The notes: a model not told the origin generated them from the sequence alone. 64,000 nucleotides of DNA from Amaricoccus macauensis (GCF_014201905.1 NZ_JACHFM010000004.1:310001-374000), one strand, 5' to 3'. Numbered from the stretch's first letter, positions 7,219 through 17,695 are shown. Made by a program: numbers and translations.

Positions 7219-9254
7219 CAGAGCGTCCGCGCCAGACGCAGCGCGTCGTAGATCGCGGCGTGGGTGTTGCGGGCCGCGACCGCGTCGCCGACCCTGAAGA
7301 GCTGGTAGCTGCCGGCGTCGTTGCGGCGCACCGCCTGCGGGCGGCCCTCGACGAGCGTCTCGTAGTCGACTTCGCCGAGGTTGGTGGAGCCGGGCCGAAG
7401 CTCGAAGTAGATGTCATCGAGCGGCCGGGTGCCGTGGTTCACCACCACCTGATCCACGCGGCGCTCGCGGGTGACGCCGCCGTAGTCGCTGCCGACGGTC
7501 GCGAGGATCTGGTTGCCATCACGGCGCACGGCGTCGAGCTTCCACGTCACGGTGAAGGTGACGTCGTGCTTTTGCAGGGCGCGCATCGCGGGGGTGAGCG
7601 ACATTGCCATCACCTCGGGCGCGAAGCTGCGATCGCGGGTCATGATCTCGACCCGGCCGCCGGCTTCGGCGATCTTCTCGGCGGCCTGCAGCGCAGGATA
7701 GTCGCCGGCGTCATCATAGATCAGCACGTTCGAGCCCGGCCGGGCATCGCCGGAGAGGATATCCCAAGCGGAGACAACGAGGTCGTCACCCTCGTCCAGC
7801 ACCTCGGTGTGCGGCAGGCCGCCGGTGGCGACCACCACCACGTCGGGCTGCTCGGCCAGCACCGTGTCGGCGTCGGCGAAGCTGTTGAAGCGGAAGGTGA
7901 CGCCGAGACGGGTGCATTCGGCGAAGCGCCAGTCGATGAGCGAGATCATCTCGGCGCGGCGCGGCGTCTGGGCGGTCAGGCGGACCTGACCGCCGGGATC
8001 GTTCGCGGCCTCATGGACGATGACCTCGTGGCCGCGCTCGGCGGCGACCCGCGCCGCCTCCAGCCCGGCCGGGCCGGCGCCGATGATCACGACGCGCCGG
8101 GGGGCTTCCGCCTTCGCGATCGCGTGCGGCTGTTCCAGCTCGCGGCCCGTGGAGGGGTTGTGCAGGCAGAGCGCCATGCCGCCCTGATAGATCCGGTCGA
8201 GGCAGTAGTTCGCGCCGACGCAGGGGCGGATGCGATCCTCCTCGCCGCGCAGGATCTTCGCGACGATGTGCGGGTCGGCCATGTGGGCGCGGGTCATGCC
8301 CACCATGTCGAGCTTGCCGCTGGCGATCGCGTGGCGCGCGGTGGCCACGTCCTGGATCTTTGCCGCGTGGAACGTCGGGAAGCCGGTGGCCGCGCGGATC
8401 TCGCCGGCGAAGTCGAGGTGCGGCGCGGAGCGCATCCCCTGCACCGGGATGACGTCGGTCAGGCCCGCGTCGGTGTCGATGTGCCCCTTCACCACGTTCA
8501 GGAAGTCGACCATGCCGCAGTCTTTCAGCAGGCGCGAAATCTCCAGTCCGTCGGCCTTGCTGAGCCCGCCCGGCAGATCCTCGTCGCCGGTGTAGCGGAC
8601 GCCGACGATGAAGTCGTCGCCGACCCGGGCGCGAATGGCGCGGAGGGTGTCGAAGGTGAAGCGCAGGCGGTTGTCGAGGCTGCCGCCGTAGGGGCCTTCG
8701 AGGTCATTGGTGAGCGGCGACCAGAACTGGTCCATCAGGTGGCCGTAGGCCTGGAGCTCGATGCCATCGAGGCCGGCGACCTGCATCCGCTCGGCGGCGT
8801 CGGCGTAGTCCTCGATGATCCGGGCGATGTCCCAGTCCTCGGCCTTCTTCGGGAAGGCGCGGTGGGCGGGCTCGCGCTCGTGGCTCGTCGAGACGACCGG
8901 CAGCCAGTCGGCCTTGTCCCAGCGGGTGCGGCGGCCGAGGTGGGTGAGCTGGATCATCACCGCGCAACCCTCGTCGTGGCACGCGTCGGTGAGCTCTTTC
9001 ATCCAGCCGACGACCTCGTCCTTCCAGGCGAGGATGTTGTTGAAGACCGGCGGGCTGTCGCGGGCGACCGAGGCAGAACCGGCGGTCATGGTGAGCGCGA
9101 CACCGGCCCGCGCCCGCTCCACGTGATAGGCGCGGTAGCGCTCCTTCGGCATCCCATCCTCGGGATAGGCCGGTTCGTGGCTGGTGATCATCAGCCGGTT
9201 GCGCAGGTCGAGGTGCTTGAGCCGGTAGGGCTGGAGGAGCGGATCGCTGGACAT
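7218..9254 (-). CDS. stcD: N-methylproline demethylase, StcD type (FMN/FAD/Fe-S oxidoreductase)
   Basis: The 678-residue protein has the architecture of trimethylamine dehydrogenase and 2,4-dienoyl-CoA reductase. An N-terminal old-yellow-enzyme barrel (about 1-340) binds FMN. A short Fe-S segment follows, then an FAD/NAD(P) module with the GAGPAG dinucleotide-binding motif near residue 385. Length and the [25 protein letters not shown]-type N-terminus agree with StcD of stachydrine catabolism, which demethylates N-methylproline to proline. In the cluster segment the first, third and fourth Cys are present (C345, C351, C363), but the second position is Ala348. I recall the same change in the related dimethylglycine demethylases, so it may be a family trait. 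It is the first gene of the minus-strand operon. Confidence 0.82.
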   Translation of the reverse strand: MSSDPLLQPYRLKHLDLRNRLMITSHEPAYPEDGMPKERYRAYHVERARAGVALTMTAGSASVARDSPPVFNNILAWKDEVVGWMKELTDACHDEGCAVMIQLTHLGRRTRWDKADWLPVVSTSHEREPAHRAFPKKAEDWDIARIIEDYADAAERMQVAGLDGIELQAYGHLMDQFWSPLTNDLEGPYGGSLDNRLRFTFDTLRAIRARVGDDFIVGVRYTGDEDLPGGLSKADGLEISRLLKDCGMVDFLNVVKGHIDTDAGLTDVIPVQGMRSAPHLDFAGEIRAATGFPTFHAAKIQDVATARHAIASGKLDMVGMTRAHMADPHIVAKILRGEEDRIRPCVGANYCLDRIYQGGMALCLHNPSTGRELEQPHAIAKAEAPRRVVIIGAGPAGLEAARVAAERGHEVIVHEAANDPGGQVRLTAQTPRRAEMISLIDWRFAECTRLGVTFRFNSFADADTVLAEQPDVVVVATGGLPHTEVLDEGDDLVVSAWDILSGDARPGSNVLIYDDAGDYPALQAAEKIAEAGGRVEIMTRDRSFAPEVMAMSLTPAMRALQKHDVTFTVTWKLDAVRRDGNQILATVGSDYGGVTRERRVDQVVVNHGTRPLDDIYFELRPGSTNLGEVDYETLVEGRPQAVRRNDAGSYQLFRVGDAVAARNTHAAIYDALRLARTL

Positions 9255-9370
9255 GAATCACTTCCCGTTGGCTGACGGGACAAATTCCAGAAATGTTCAC
9301 TACTGTCAAGATATGGATCATACGTGTTCATTCTTGCAGGCGCCCGGCCCGGTCGGTAAGGTCCGATCCC
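9255..9370. promoter_or_regulatory. Divergent promoter region between stcD and tetR-like gene
   Basis: This 116-bp spacer feeds both divergent operons. It is AT-richer than its surroundings and contains a direct repeat TGTTCA at 9294-9299 and 9325-9330. The copies are 31 bp apart, about three helical turns, which would suit cooperative regulator binding. A minus-strand TTGACA (complement of TGTCAA, 9304-9309) is a candidate -35 for stcD, but no good -10 follows. A small hairpin (CCCGT 9264-9268, ACGGG 9275-9279) lies just before the stcD start. These assignments are tentative. Confidence 0.4.
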
Positions 9371-10027
9371 ATGACCGTGCAGAGCGACATCGACAGCGGG
9401 ACCGAGAAGACGTCCGGCTGGCGCGGGTCGCGGGAGGTGTGGCTCGCCGCGGCGAAGCAGGCGCTGATCGAGACCGGCCTCGACGCGGTGAAGATCCAGC
9501 CGCTGGCGAGCCGTCTCGGCATCGCGCGCACGAGCTTCTACTGGTTCTTCAAGGACCGCACCGCGCTTCTCGACGCCCTGATCGAAGACTGGGAGGCGAA
9601 GAACACCGGCGCCTTCGTCGATGCCTGCGACGCCTATGCCGAGACGATCGCGGAGGGGATCCTCAATCTGCTCTCGATGTTCATGGACGAGACACTGTTC
9701 GAGCCGCGCCTCGATTTCGCGGTTCGCGGCTGGGCGCATCAGTCCGAGGCAGTCAACGCACGGATCAACGCGGCCGACGAGCGCCGGCTCGCGGCCATTC
9801 GCGAGATGTTCCTCCGCTTCGGCTACCCTGCCGACGAGGCTGACGTGCGCGCGCGGACGGTCTATCTGGTGCAGATCGGCTACATCTCCATGCAGGTCGA
9901 GGAGACCCGCGAACTGCGCATGACGCGGATCACGCGCTACGTGGAGATCTTCTCCGGCCGCACGCCGACGCCGAGCGAGATCGCGCGCTTCCACGCCCGC
10001 CTGAAGTTTCACCCGGAGGCAGCATGA
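9371..10027 (+). CDS. TetR-family transcriptional regulator
   Basis: The 218-residue protein has an N-terminal TetR helix-turn-helix (about residues 20-65, with PLASRLGIARTSFYWFFKDR as the core) and an all-helical ligand domain. The ATG at 9371 is chosen because the conserved part begins soon after it; frames upstream would run into the promoter region. It is divergent from the stcD operon and overlaps the next gene by ATGA, an arrangement typical of a local repressor. The likely effector is an intermediate of betaine or hydroxyproline breakdown, but this is inferred from position only. Confidence 0.88.
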   Translation: MTVQSDIDSGTEKTSGWRGSREVWLAAAKQALIETGLDAVKIQPLASRLGIARTSFYWFFKDRTALLDALIEDWEAKNTGAFVDACDAYAETIAEGILNLLSMFMDETLFEPRLDFAVRGWAHQSEAVNARINAADERRLAAIREMFLRFGYPADEADVRARTVYLVQIGYISMQVEETRELRMTRITRYVEIFSGRTPTPSEIARFHARLKFHPEAA

Positions 10028-10956
10028 CCGGACCGCAGCTCATCACCTACGACGACGCCGCCGCCCGGCTCACATGGCGCGGGGCCGTCGAGGCCCTGCG
10101 GGCGGGGCATCGCCTGCCCAGGGCCGAGGTCGCGGACATGTTCCTCGGCCCGGCGGACGCGACGCTGCTCAGCCGTGGCGCGTGGATCGACGGCCTCGGC
10201 TACGGGGTGAAGTCGGTGACGGTGCTCGACGGCAACGCCGCGCGCGGGCTGCCAACGGTGCAGGGGGCGATGCTGGTGTTCGAGCCGGACCACGGGCAGC
10301 TCGACGCCGTGGTGGAGAGCCGTCTGGTCACCGAGTTCAAGACGGCGGCCGATTCCGTGCTCGGCGCCCTCTGCCTCGCGCGGCCTGACAGCGCGCGGCT
10401 GCTGGTCGTTGGTGCGGGCACCGTGGCGGCGAGCCTCGTGCGGGCCTACGCCGCGCTTTTCCCGAAGCTCGAAAGCGCGGCGATCTGGGCACGCCGGCCG
10501 GAGCAGGCGGAGGCTCTGGCGCGCACGCTCGGGGACGTCGGCATCCCGGTGACGGCCGCCCCGGATCTGCCCGCAGCCCTCGGCGAGACCGACATCGTCA
10601 CCAGCGCCACCATGGCGCGCGAACCGGTGCTGAAGGCCGAATGGGTCCGCCCCGGCACCCACGTCGACCTGATCGGCGCCTACAAGGCGGACATGCGCGA
10701 GGCGGACGACGCGCTGATCTCGCAGGCCGCGCTCTTCGTCGACAGCCGCGCGACGACGCTGCACCACATCGGCGAGCTGCTGATCCCGATCTCGAACGGC
10801 GTCATCACCGCCGACGCGGTGCGCGGCGATCTCTACGATCTGGTCCCGGGCCGGGCCGGGCGCCAGTCGGAGAGCGAGATCACGCTCTTCAAGAACGGCG
10901 GCGGAGCGCATCTCGACCTGATGATCGCCCGCTACATCGCGGGCGAGGTCGGCTGA
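10024..10956 (+). CDS. Ornithine cyclodeaminase/mu-crystallin family, probable 1-pyrroline-2-carboxylate reductase
   Basis: This 310-residue protein has the family layout: an N-terminal dimer domain and a Rossmann domain with the dinucleotide-binding motif VVGAGTVA (about residues 125-132). The C-terminal SEITLFKNGGGAHLD motif closes it. Members include ornithine cyclodeaminase, alanine dehydrogenases and NAD(P)H-dependent pyrroline-2-carboxylate reductases. The racemase-family dehydratase in the divergent operon would make pyrroline-2-carboxylate, so the reductase role giving L-proline is the best fit. Its start overlaps the stop of the TetR-family gene (ATGA), so regulator and enzyme are translated from one message. 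Confidence 0.8.
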   Translation: MTGPQLITYDDAAARLTWRGAVEALRAGHRLPRAEVADMFLGPADATLLSRGAWIDGLGYGVKSVTVLDGNAARGLPTVQGAMLVFEPDHGQLDAVVESRLVTEFKTAADSVLGALCLARPDSARLLVVGAGTVAASLVRAYAALFPKLESAAIWARRPEQAEALARTLGDVGIPVTAAPDLPAALGETDIVTSATMAREPVLKAEWVRPGTHVDLIGAYKADMREADDALISQAALFVDSRATTLHHIGELLIPISNGVITADAVRGDLYDLVPGRAGRQSESEITLFKNGGGAHLDLMIARYIAGEVG

Positions 10957-10968
10957 CCCATTGCCGAT

Positions 10969-10997
10969 GAAGAAGGGCGCGCCCGCCGGGCACGCCC
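10969..10997 (-). terminator. Hairpin terminator after trxA
   Basis: Read on the minus strand, GGGCGTG and CGCGCCC pair (one G-U) around a C/G-rich loop and are followed by TTCTTCATC. It lies between the convergent ends of the pyrroline-2-carboxylate reductase-like gene and trxA and may serve both. The T-tract is short, so confidence is moderate. Confidence 0.42.
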
Positions 10998-11020
10998 CCG
11001 ATGCCTCCCGGCGATGCGGG

Positions 11021-11341
11021 TCAGACGGTCTCTTCGATCCAGCCCTTGAGCGAAGCCTTCGGCGCGGCGCCGGTGCGGTTCGAGACCACTTCGCCGCCCT
11101 TGAACATGAAGAGCGCCGGGATGCCGCGCACGCCGTACTGGGCGGCGACGGACGGGTGGTCGTCGACGTTCACCTTGGCGACCTTGAGGCGGCCGTCATA
11201 TTCGGTGGCGAGCTCTTCGAGGGCCGGGCCGATCATCTTGCAGGGGCCGCACCACTCCGCCCAGAAGTCGACGAGGACGGGGACGTCCGCATCGAGCACT
11301 TCGTTCTTGAAGCTGGTCTCGGTGACCTTGACGGTCGACAT
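11021..11341 (-). CDS. trxA: Thioredoxin
   Basis: This classical 106-residue thioredoxin has the redox motif WCGPC (residues 30-34), the cis-proline region RGIPALFMF and the usual [10 protein letters not shown] strand. It is a cytosolic disulfide reductase that supplies electrons to ribonucleotide reductase, methionine sulfoxide reductase and others. An AGGAG site stands in front of the ATG at 11341. It is the last gene of the tsaE-amgK-murU-addB-addA-trxA run, with only 61 bp after addA, as in other alphaproteobacteria. Confidence 0.97.
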   Translation of the reverse strand: MSTVKVTETSFKNEVLDADVPVLVDFWAEWCGPCKMIGPALEELATEYDGRLKVAKVNVDDHPSVAAQYGVRGIPALFMFKGGEVVSNRTGAAPKASLKGWIEETV

Positions 11342-11402
11342 GGCTGAGTTCTCCTGAAGGGTGCGTGGCTTGGGAGGAACGTAAGATTGCCCCCCCGGCT
11401 GG

Positions 11403-14400
11403 TCAAGGGAACGTCGCGCCGGACGTGCTTCGGGCGAGGGCCGCGTCGACCAGCGCGTCGGGCAGCGGCATGAGGCGGGCGGCGTCGGTCCAGAGGATCG
11501 CGGTTCCGACCGCGCGACCGGGGAAGATCTGCCGGAGCGCGGCGCGATAGGCGCCCATCTGGCGCAGGATGCCCTCGGGCACCGCGTCGGTCGTCGCAGG
11601 GATCGCGCGGTTGCTCTTGAAGTCGACCGCGAGGACACGCTCCGGACTGACGATGAGCCGGTCGAGCCGGCCGAGGATCCGGCGCCCGCCGAGTTCGGGC
11701 AAGGTGGCGGTGATCGGCACCTCGCTCAGCCCCTCGGCGAAGATTGCCGCGAGGTCCGGCGCGTCGAGCACGGCCGACGCCTCGGCCAGCCGCTCGGCCA
11801 CGTCCGGAGCACCCGGCAGGAGACGCGCCGCGAGGTCGGCGCGCTCGGCGGCCGGGCGGCCGTGCAGGTGTTCGAGCAGGCGATGCACCGCCGTGCCGCG
11901 CGCCTTGGCCTCGGCTTCCGGCAGGGCCCCCGCCGCATCGCCCGGCAGGACATGCGCCCCGCCGAGACCGGAGGGCGAGACCGGCCGCGGCGCATCGAGC
12001 GGCGCGCGCGCGGGCGCGCGCGTCCAGCCCGGCAGCGGTGCCGGGGGCACGGGCGGCGCGGCCCGGCGCGCGGTGCCGTCCGTCCAGTTGCGGGCGTAGA
12101 GGAGCACGTCCCCCTCGGGCGAAGATTGCCGGGTCGAGGGGAGGCGCGTCATCGCCTCGGTGACGAGGGCGTGCCAGCCCTCGCCGGCGGCCTTCGGATC
12201 GCCCGCCCCCGCCACCACCAGCCACGACTTCGCCCGCGTCAGCGCCACGTAGAGCAGCCGGCGGTTCTCCGCCCGTACAAGCGCGCAGCGCGCGGCCTCG
12301 GCGGCTGCCACGGCGTCCGGCGCCTCCTCCGATCGCGCGCGCCAGACCGCCCGGCCGTCGCCAAGCGGCAGGATCAGTGGCGGGTTGGCGGATTCGGCGC
12401 GCGGCGCGGTGTCGGGCAGGATGACGATCGGCGCCTCGAGTCCCTTGGCGCCGTGCACGGTCATCACCCGCACCTGATCCTGGCCCTCGTCCATGCGGCG
12501 CTTTACCGCCACCTCGTCGCGGTCGAGCCATTCGAGGAACCCGGTGAGGCTCGGCGCCTCGACACTCTCGTAGGCGACCGCCTGATCGAGGAGCGCGTCG
12601 ATCCCCTCTTCCGCCTCCGGCCCGAGCCGCGCGACGAGCTGTTGCCGTCCGCCATGGCGGATGAGGATCCGCGAGAGCAGTTCGAACGGGCGCAGGTAGT
12701 CGGCGTTGTCGAGCAGGTCGTCGAGCAGCGCGCGCACCCCCGGCCAGCGCTCCGGCGGCTGGCGCCTGAGCGCGCCGCCGAGGTTGCCCTGCCGGCCATG
12801 GGCGATCTCGAAGAGTTCGTCCTCGCTCAGGCCACCGAGCGGGCTCCTGAGCAGCGCCGCGAGGGAGAGGTCATCGGTCGGCGTCGCGGCGAAGCGCAGC
12901 GCCGCGAGCAGATCCCTGACCGCAAGCTCGCCCCCGATGCGCAGCAGGTCGGCGCCCGCGACCGGGACGCCCGCCCGCTTCAGCTCGCGGATGATCGCGT
13001 CGAAGATCAGGTTTCGCCGCTGCACGAGGATCATGACGTCGCCGGCGCGGATCGCCCGGCCCTCGCCCGGCAGCTCGCGGGCGGCGTCGAGCCAGCCGCG
13101 GATCTCTTCGGCGATGCGCCGCGCGAGGACGAGCACCGGGTCCTGCGGCGCGGGCTTGTCCACCGGATCGTCCCACGGCGTTTCCTCGGGCTTCTCCGGC
13201 TTCGGCAGGAACGGCCAGACCTCGACCCGCCCGGCCTTCTCCGCGTTGAAGGCGTAGTGGGTGATCTGCGACAGCCCCTCGCCCGCCGGGCCATCGAAGA
13301 CCCGGTCCACGAGTTCGAGGATCGGTCCGGCCGAGCGGAAGGAATAGAGCAGGTCGCAGCGTTGCAGCACCGAGCCGATGGCGTCGAGGCGGCGTGTGTA
13401 GTGCCGGGCCTTCGCGGCGAACTCGCCCGGCTCGGCGCCCTGGAAGCTGTAGATCGACTGCTTCTCGTCGCCGACGACGAAGATCGTGCGATCCACGTCG
13501 TCGCGCGCACCGCGCCCGGCAAAGAACTCCTCGGAGATCGCCTCGATGACGCGCCACTGCGCCGGACTCGTGTCCTGCGCCTCGTCGACCAGAATGTGGT
13601 CGATGCCGCCATCAAGCCGCCAGAGCACCCAGGCGGCGGTGCCGGGCTGCGCGAGCAGCGTCTCGGCCCGGTTGATCATGTCGTCGAAATCGAGGACGCC
13701 GAGCGCGGCCTTGCGGCCGTTCCAGACGTCGAGCCAGGCGCGGCCGAAGCGGTTCAGCGCCGCCGACTTCGTGAAGGCGGCGTTGGCGAGGCGCAGCGGC
13801 CGGGCGTCGGCCAGCCGGTCCATGAGGTCGTCGAGTTCCGTCATCAGCGCCGGGTGCGCCGCCCGCACGTCCTTGGTCGGGAACTTGCCGGCCTTGGAGC
13901 CGAACGGCGCCTTCGCGCCCTTGCCGTAGAGCAGGACGCCCTCGAGGTCGGTCAGGATCTCGGTCGGATCGCTGGCGCCGAGCGCGAGGGCGAGCTTCGC
14001 GCCCGCCTTGCTGTCGTTCTTCCCGCTGGCTGCGAGGAGCGGCACGAGCGTGGTCAGGACATCGCGGGCCGGCGGCGTCAGCACCTCCGCCGCGAGGTCG
14101 GCCATGGTGATCTCCGGCCGCGCACCAAGCGTCGCGGCGAGTGCCGCGTCGTCGAACCGGCCGGAAAACGCCGCGCGGTGGCGGGAGATTTCCAGCAGCA
14201 GCGCGTCCACGTCCTCGCGGCCGAAGTGGTGGGCGAGTTCGGCGAAGTCCTGCGGCGCGGCACAGGCGAAGGCGTCGAGCACCTCCTCGCGCAGGACGCG
14301 CGCCTGCCGGTCGTCGAGCACGGCGAACTGTGGCGCCACGCCCGCCTCGATCGGGAAGCGCCGCAAAAGCGCCTCGCAGAAGGCGTGGATCGTCTGGATC

Positions 14401-14753
14401 TTGAGCCCGCCCGGGGTTTCGAGCGCGCGGGCAAAGAGCGTCCGGGCGCGGGCCAGGTCACGGTCCGGGATGTCGTTGCCGGGCTCGCCCAGCGCTGTCA
14501 GCGCCGCGCGGAGCGGCGCGTCATCGAGCATCGCCCATTCGCCGAGCGTGCGGAAGAGCCGGGTCTGCATCTCCGCCGCCGCCGCCTTGGTGTAGGTAAG
14601 GCAGAGCACCCGGGCCGGGTCGGTGCCGGCGAGGAGCAGGCGCGCCACGCGGTCGGTCAGCACGCGGGTCTTGCCGGAGCCGGCGTTCGCCGAGACCCAG
14701 CTTGACCTTCCCGGCTGCGCCGCCTGCTTCTGCGCGTCGCCTGCCGCGGTCAT
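11403..14753 (-). CDS. addA: Double-strand break repair helicase-nuclease AddA
   Basis: The protein (1116 aa) is a UvrD-like superfamily 1A helicase fused to a C-terminal RecB-family nuclease. The Walker A motif is at residues 22-29 (ANAGSGKT), motif II is DEAQDTSP, and a later helicase motif reads [11 protein letters not shown]. Near the C-terminus the nuclease site appears as AVDFKSNR. With AddB it forms the RecBCD-equivalent complex that resects broken ends and loads RecA. The start at 14753 is favoured over upstream frames because it overlaps the addB stop (ATGA) and directly precedes the helicase domain. Confidence 0.95.
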   Translation of the reverse strand: MTAAGDAQKQAAQPGRSSWVSANAGSGKTRVLTDRVARLLLAGTDPARVLCLTYTKAAAAEMQTRLFRTLGEWAMLDDAPLRAALTALGEPGNDIPDRDLARARTLFARALETPGGLKIQTIHAFCEALLRRFPIEAGVAPQFAVLDDRQARVLREEVLDAFACAAPQDFAELAHHFGREDVDALLLEISRHRAAFSGRFDDAALAATLGARPEITMADLAAEVLTPPARDVLTTLVPLLAASGKNDSKAGAKLALALGASDPTEILTDLEGVLLYGKGAKAPFGSKAGKFPTKDVRAAHPALMTELDDLMDRLADARPLRLANAAFTKSAALNRFGRAWLDVWNGRKAALGVLDFDDMINRAETLLAQPGTAAWVLWRLDGGIDHILVDEAQDTSPAQWRVIEAISEEFFAGRGARDDVDRTIFVVGDEKQSIYSFQGAEPGEFAAKARHYTRRLDAIGSVLQRCDLLYSFRSAGPILELVDRVFDGPAGEGLSQITHYAFNAEKAGRVEVWPFLPKPEKPEETPWDDPVDKPAPQDPVLVLARRIAEEIRGWLDAARELPGEGRAIRAGDVMILVQRRNLIFDAIIRELKRAGVPVAGADLLRIGGELAVRDLLAALRFAATPTDDLSLAALLRSPLGGLSEDELFEIAHGRQGNLGGALRRQPPERWPGVRALLDDLLDNADYLRPFELLSRILIRHGGRQQLVARLGPEAEEGIDALLDQAVAYESVEAPSLTGFLEWLDRDEVAVKRRMDEGQDQVRVMTVHGAKGLEAPIVILPDTAPRAESANPPLILPLGDGRAVWRARSEEAPDAVAAAEAARCALVRAENRRLLYVALTRAKSWLVVAGAGDPKAAGEGWHALVTEAMTRLPSTRQSSPEGDVLLYARNWTDGTARRAAPPVPPAPLPGWTRAPARAPLDAPRPVSPSGLGGAHVLPGDAAGALPEAEAKARGTAVHRLLEHLHGRPAAERADLAARLLPGAPDVAERLAEASAVLDAPDLAAIFAEGLSEVPITATLPELGGRRILGRLDRLIVSPERVLAVDFKSNRAIPATTDAVPEGILRQMGAYRAALRQIFPGRAVGTAILWTDAARLMPLPDALVDAALARSTSGATFP

Positions 14754-17695
14754 GGCTCGTCTCCGTCCGTCCACTCGCCCTTGCGCGAAAGGTGGTCGTA
14801 GTCGCCGGCCCAGGAGATCTTCTGCGGGCGCAGGCGGGCGATGAACGGGGTCTCGGCCGACTGGTAGTGCGCGGCGAGCGCGGCGAAGCGCTCCCACGTC
14901 CGGGCGAGCGTCTCCGGGTCGATCGCGCGGGACTCGCGGTTGCCGAAGTAGAGGAGTTCGAGGTGTACCACCTCGGCCGGCGCCAGCCCCTCGAAGCCGC
15001 CCGCCGCCGCGATCGCCGCTTCCAGCGGCAGTTGCAGGTGAAAGGCGGCGATCTCGGCGTCGCTTTTCGCGTTGCCGGACTTGTAGTCGTAGATCGCGAC
15101 ACGGCCGTCCGGGGTCACGTCGAGCCGGTCCGCCCGCGCCGTCACGGCGAAGGGATGTTCGAGCCCCGGGACTTCTCGCCGGCCGGAAACCTCGCGATGC
15201 TCCGGCAGGGCGCGCCGCCGCCGGGCGGCCTCGCCGCCGAGGAACCAGCGGCTGGCGCGGGCGAGCCGCGCGGTCCAGATCGCCCGCACCGCCGGCCAGG
15301 GCGCGTTGCGGACAAGGGCGCGCTCGATCGTCTCGCGGTAGATCGCTTCGGCGTCCTCGGGCAGGGCGTCGAGGGTCGCGGTCACGAAGTCGTCGAGCGC
15401 GGCGTGGATGACGATGCCGCGGGAGATCGCGTCGGGTTCGCGACCGGGCCGGTCAAGCGGCCGGAGCCGCAGCACCTTGCGGGCGTAGATCGCGTAAGGG
15501 TCGCGGATCAGCGTCTCGACCTGCGTCACCGACAGTTCGCGCGGGCGTGCGGCACTCGGCGGGCGCGGCGCGGGGCGGCGGGCCGGGGATACGCGCTCGG
15601 TGGGCTCGTCGAGCCGCTGGGCGATCGCCACGAGCCGCTGGCCGCGCGCGCGCGCCGCCTTGAGCGCCTCGGCCCCTTCGGTCCCGAGCCCGAGCAGCAG
15701 GTTTTCGAGCCGCAGCAGCCAGCGCGAGGCGACGGTTGGCGCCTCCACATCGCGGATCGCGCGGGAGACGATGACGCTCGGCGCGCCCATCGCCTGCTGG
15801 AAGTCGTGCGCCGAGAGGCCGATGCGGTCCTCCGGGCTCGGCAGGCCGATGGTGCGCCGGAGTCCGCGCCCGAGCCATGGGTCGGCACCGGGCAGGCGCG
15901 GCCAGATGCCTTCGTTGAGCCCGCCGAGCACCACGAGATCGGCGGACTGGATGCGCGCCTCGAGGGTGCCCCAGATCGCGAGGCCGGGATGCGTGACGGC
16001 CGCCGCCTCCGGCACGTCGCGGCCGACGAGAAGCGACTGGAAGAGGCCGCGGTAGTCCGCCGGCGAGAGCTCGCCTCCCGCTTCGGCCTCGGCCTCGGCG
16101 AGGGTGAAGAGCGCTGCCGCCTCGACGCCGGGCGCCTCCTCCCAGAGACCGTGGGCGGGGTCGCCGGCCGGCCCCGCCGCGAGGGCCTCGGCCGTGCTCC
16201 GGTGCAGGGCGAGGTGATGGGCGAGCGGCATCGCGCCCCCGGCGGCGAGCGGGGCGAGCGCCTCATGGAGCCAGACGATCCAGCCCGGCGCCTCGCCGCC
16301 TTCCGCATCGGCCCAGAGGCCAAGGTCGGGCCAGTCGATCCACGGCGCGCCGCCGCGCAGCTTCGCCCGTTCGAGCCGCGCCGTCAGGCGCAGGTGCGGC
16401 GCCCGCGCGCCGCTGCCGCTGGCGACGAGCGGATGCTTCAGGATCGACAGCAGGTCGGCGGGGGTGAGGGCGCGGCCGATCAGCACGGCGAGCCGGCGCA
16501 GGAGCGTGCCGGGCGGCGTCAGCCCGAGCGGCCGGCCGGCGCTGTCGTCGGGGATGACGCCCCAGCGGTCGAGCTCGGCGGCGACCCGGCGGGCGAGCGT
16601 GCGGTCGGGCGTGATGAGCGCGGCGCGCTGGCCGGTCTCGGCGGCCTCGCGCAGGGCGAGCGCGATCGCGAGCGCCTCGCGGCGCGGGTCCGGCGCCTCG
16701 ATCCAGGAGAGCCGCTCGCTGGCGGCTCCGAGCGCGCCGAGAAGCGCCGCGCCTTCCTCGCGCCACTGGTCGGTGACCGGCGCGGGCCGCAGGGCGAGTG
16801 AGACGAGGGCGTTGCGCTCCGGCGCGGGTGGCGGCGCGGGCCGCCAGAGCGGCACCGTCGCCGGGTCGAAACCGATGGCGTCGGCGAGGCGGCGGAAGCC
16901 GTGCTGCGGATGGTCGGACGCGCCGGCGTCGTCGCGGCCGAGGCGGCTCCAGACAGCGGGCGGCAGCGACGGATCGAGGCCCGGCAGCACCAGCGCGCCC
17001 TGCGGCAGGCTGGCGACGGCAGTCATGAACACCCGCATCGCCCCGCGCGAGCCGGTGGAGCCCGCGACGATCACCGGATGGGTCGGCGGCGCGACGGCCC
17101 AGCGCGCCGCGAGTGCTGTCGCCGCCGCGCGCAGCCGGCCGGGGCCGCCGCCGGGGCCGGCCGCTTCGAGATAGCCGGAGATGAGTTGCAGGAAGGCGAG
17201 GCTCTTCTGCCAGTGCGCGGCGTGCTCCGCCGCATCGACGCGGGCGAGGGCAGACGGCGAGAGGCCCTCGTCCTGCAGCTCGTCGAGCAGCTCGGCGAGG
17301 CTGTCGGCGAGATCGAAGACCGCATTGCCGGGCGCGAGCTCCGGCGCGGCGGAGACGAGGCCGCGCACGAGCCGCGCCAGTTCGAGCTTGCGCCGGAGCG
17401 GGGGCACGGGCACGGGCAGGTCGACCGGCGCCAGCGCCGCGTCGGCGAGTTCGGTCACGACGCGGATGCGCGGCAGGAGACGCGGGCCGCCCATCGCCAT
17501 GCGCTCTTCCAGCGCGCGCGCGGCGCGGCGGGTGTTCACCCAGATCTCCACCTCGGCAAGCGCGAGAGGGTCCGGGCCGAAGAGGTCGCCGGCGGGAAGG
17601 CGGGCCTCGATGCCGGCGACGAGCGCGCCGAGGAAGTCGGCGCCCGGCGGCAGCGCGAAGACCCGTGGTCCGGGGGCGGGGGCGAAGAACGTCAC
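14750..17695 (-). CDS. addB: Double-strand break repair protein AddB, alphaproteobacterial type
   Basis: This 981-residue partner of AddA has a degenerate N-terminal helicase-like region and a C-terminal PDDEXK nuclease domain whose catalytic strand reads AIYDYKSGN. The nuclease entry region LSVTQVETLIRDPYAIYARKVL is conserved. No cysteine is visible in the whole protein, so the [4Fe-4S] staple known from Bacillus AddB cannot be built here. Its stop overlaps the addA start and its own start overlaps the murU stop, so expression is tightly coupled. Confidence 0.93.
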   Translation of the reverse strand: MTFFAPAPGPRVFALPPGADFLGALVAGIEARLPAGDLFGPDPLALAEVEIWVNTRRAARALEERMAMGGPRLLPRIRVVTELADAALAPVDLPVPVPPLRRKLELARLVRGLVSAAPELAPGNAVFDLADSLAELLDELQDEGLSPSALARVDAAEHAAHWQKSLAFLQLISGYLEAAGPGGGPGRLRAAATALAARWAVAPPTHPVIVAGSTGSRGAMRVFMTAVASLPQGALVLPGLDPSLPPAVWSRLGRDDAGASDHPQHGFRRLADAIGFDPATVPLWRPAPPPAPERNALVSLALRPAPVTDQWREEGAALLGALGAASERLSWIEAPDPRREALAIALALREAAETGQRAALITPDRTLARRVAAELDRWGVIPDDSAGRPLGLTPPGTLLRRLAVLIGRALTPADLLSILKHPLVASGSGARAPHLRLTARLERAKLRGGAPWIDWPDLGLWADAEGGEAPGWIVWLHEALAPLAAGGAMPLAHHLALHRSTAEALAAGPAGDPAHGLWEEAPGVEAAALFTLAEAEAEAGGELSPADYRGLFQSLLVGRDVPEAAAVTHPGLAIWGTLEARIQSADLVVLGGLNEGIWPRLPGADPWLGRGLRRTIGLPSPEDRIGLSAHDFQQAMGAPSVIVSRAIRDVEAPTVASRWLLRLENLLLGLGTEGAEALKAARARGQRLVAIAQRLDEPTERVSPARRPAPRPPSAARPRELSVTQVETLIRDPYAIYARKVLRLRPLDRPGREPDAISRGIVIHAALDDFVTATLDALPEDAEAIYRETIERALVRNAPWPAVRAIWTARLARASRWFLGGEAARRRRALPEHREVSGRREVPGLEHPFAVTARADRLDVTPDGRVAIYDYKSGNAKSDAEIAAFHLQLPLEAAIAAAGGFEGLAPAEVVHLELLYFGNRESRAIDPETLARTWERFAALAAHYQSAETPFIARLRPQKISWAGDYDHLSRKGEWTDGDEP

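Noticed and set aside
7260-9275. 671-codon open frame opposite the StcD-like gene
   Set aside because: No domain similarity; the minus strand carries the full flavoenzyme with FMN and FAD motifs.
11990-12040. CG-alternating low-complexity tract in addA
   Set aside because: GCGCGCGCGGGCGCGCGCG simply encodes an Arg/Ala-rich linker before the nuclease domain; no sign of a mobile or regulatory element.
11862-14705. 947-codon open frame on the plus strand opposite addA
   Set aside because: It is a shadow of AddA, which has complete helicase and nuclease motifs on the other strand.
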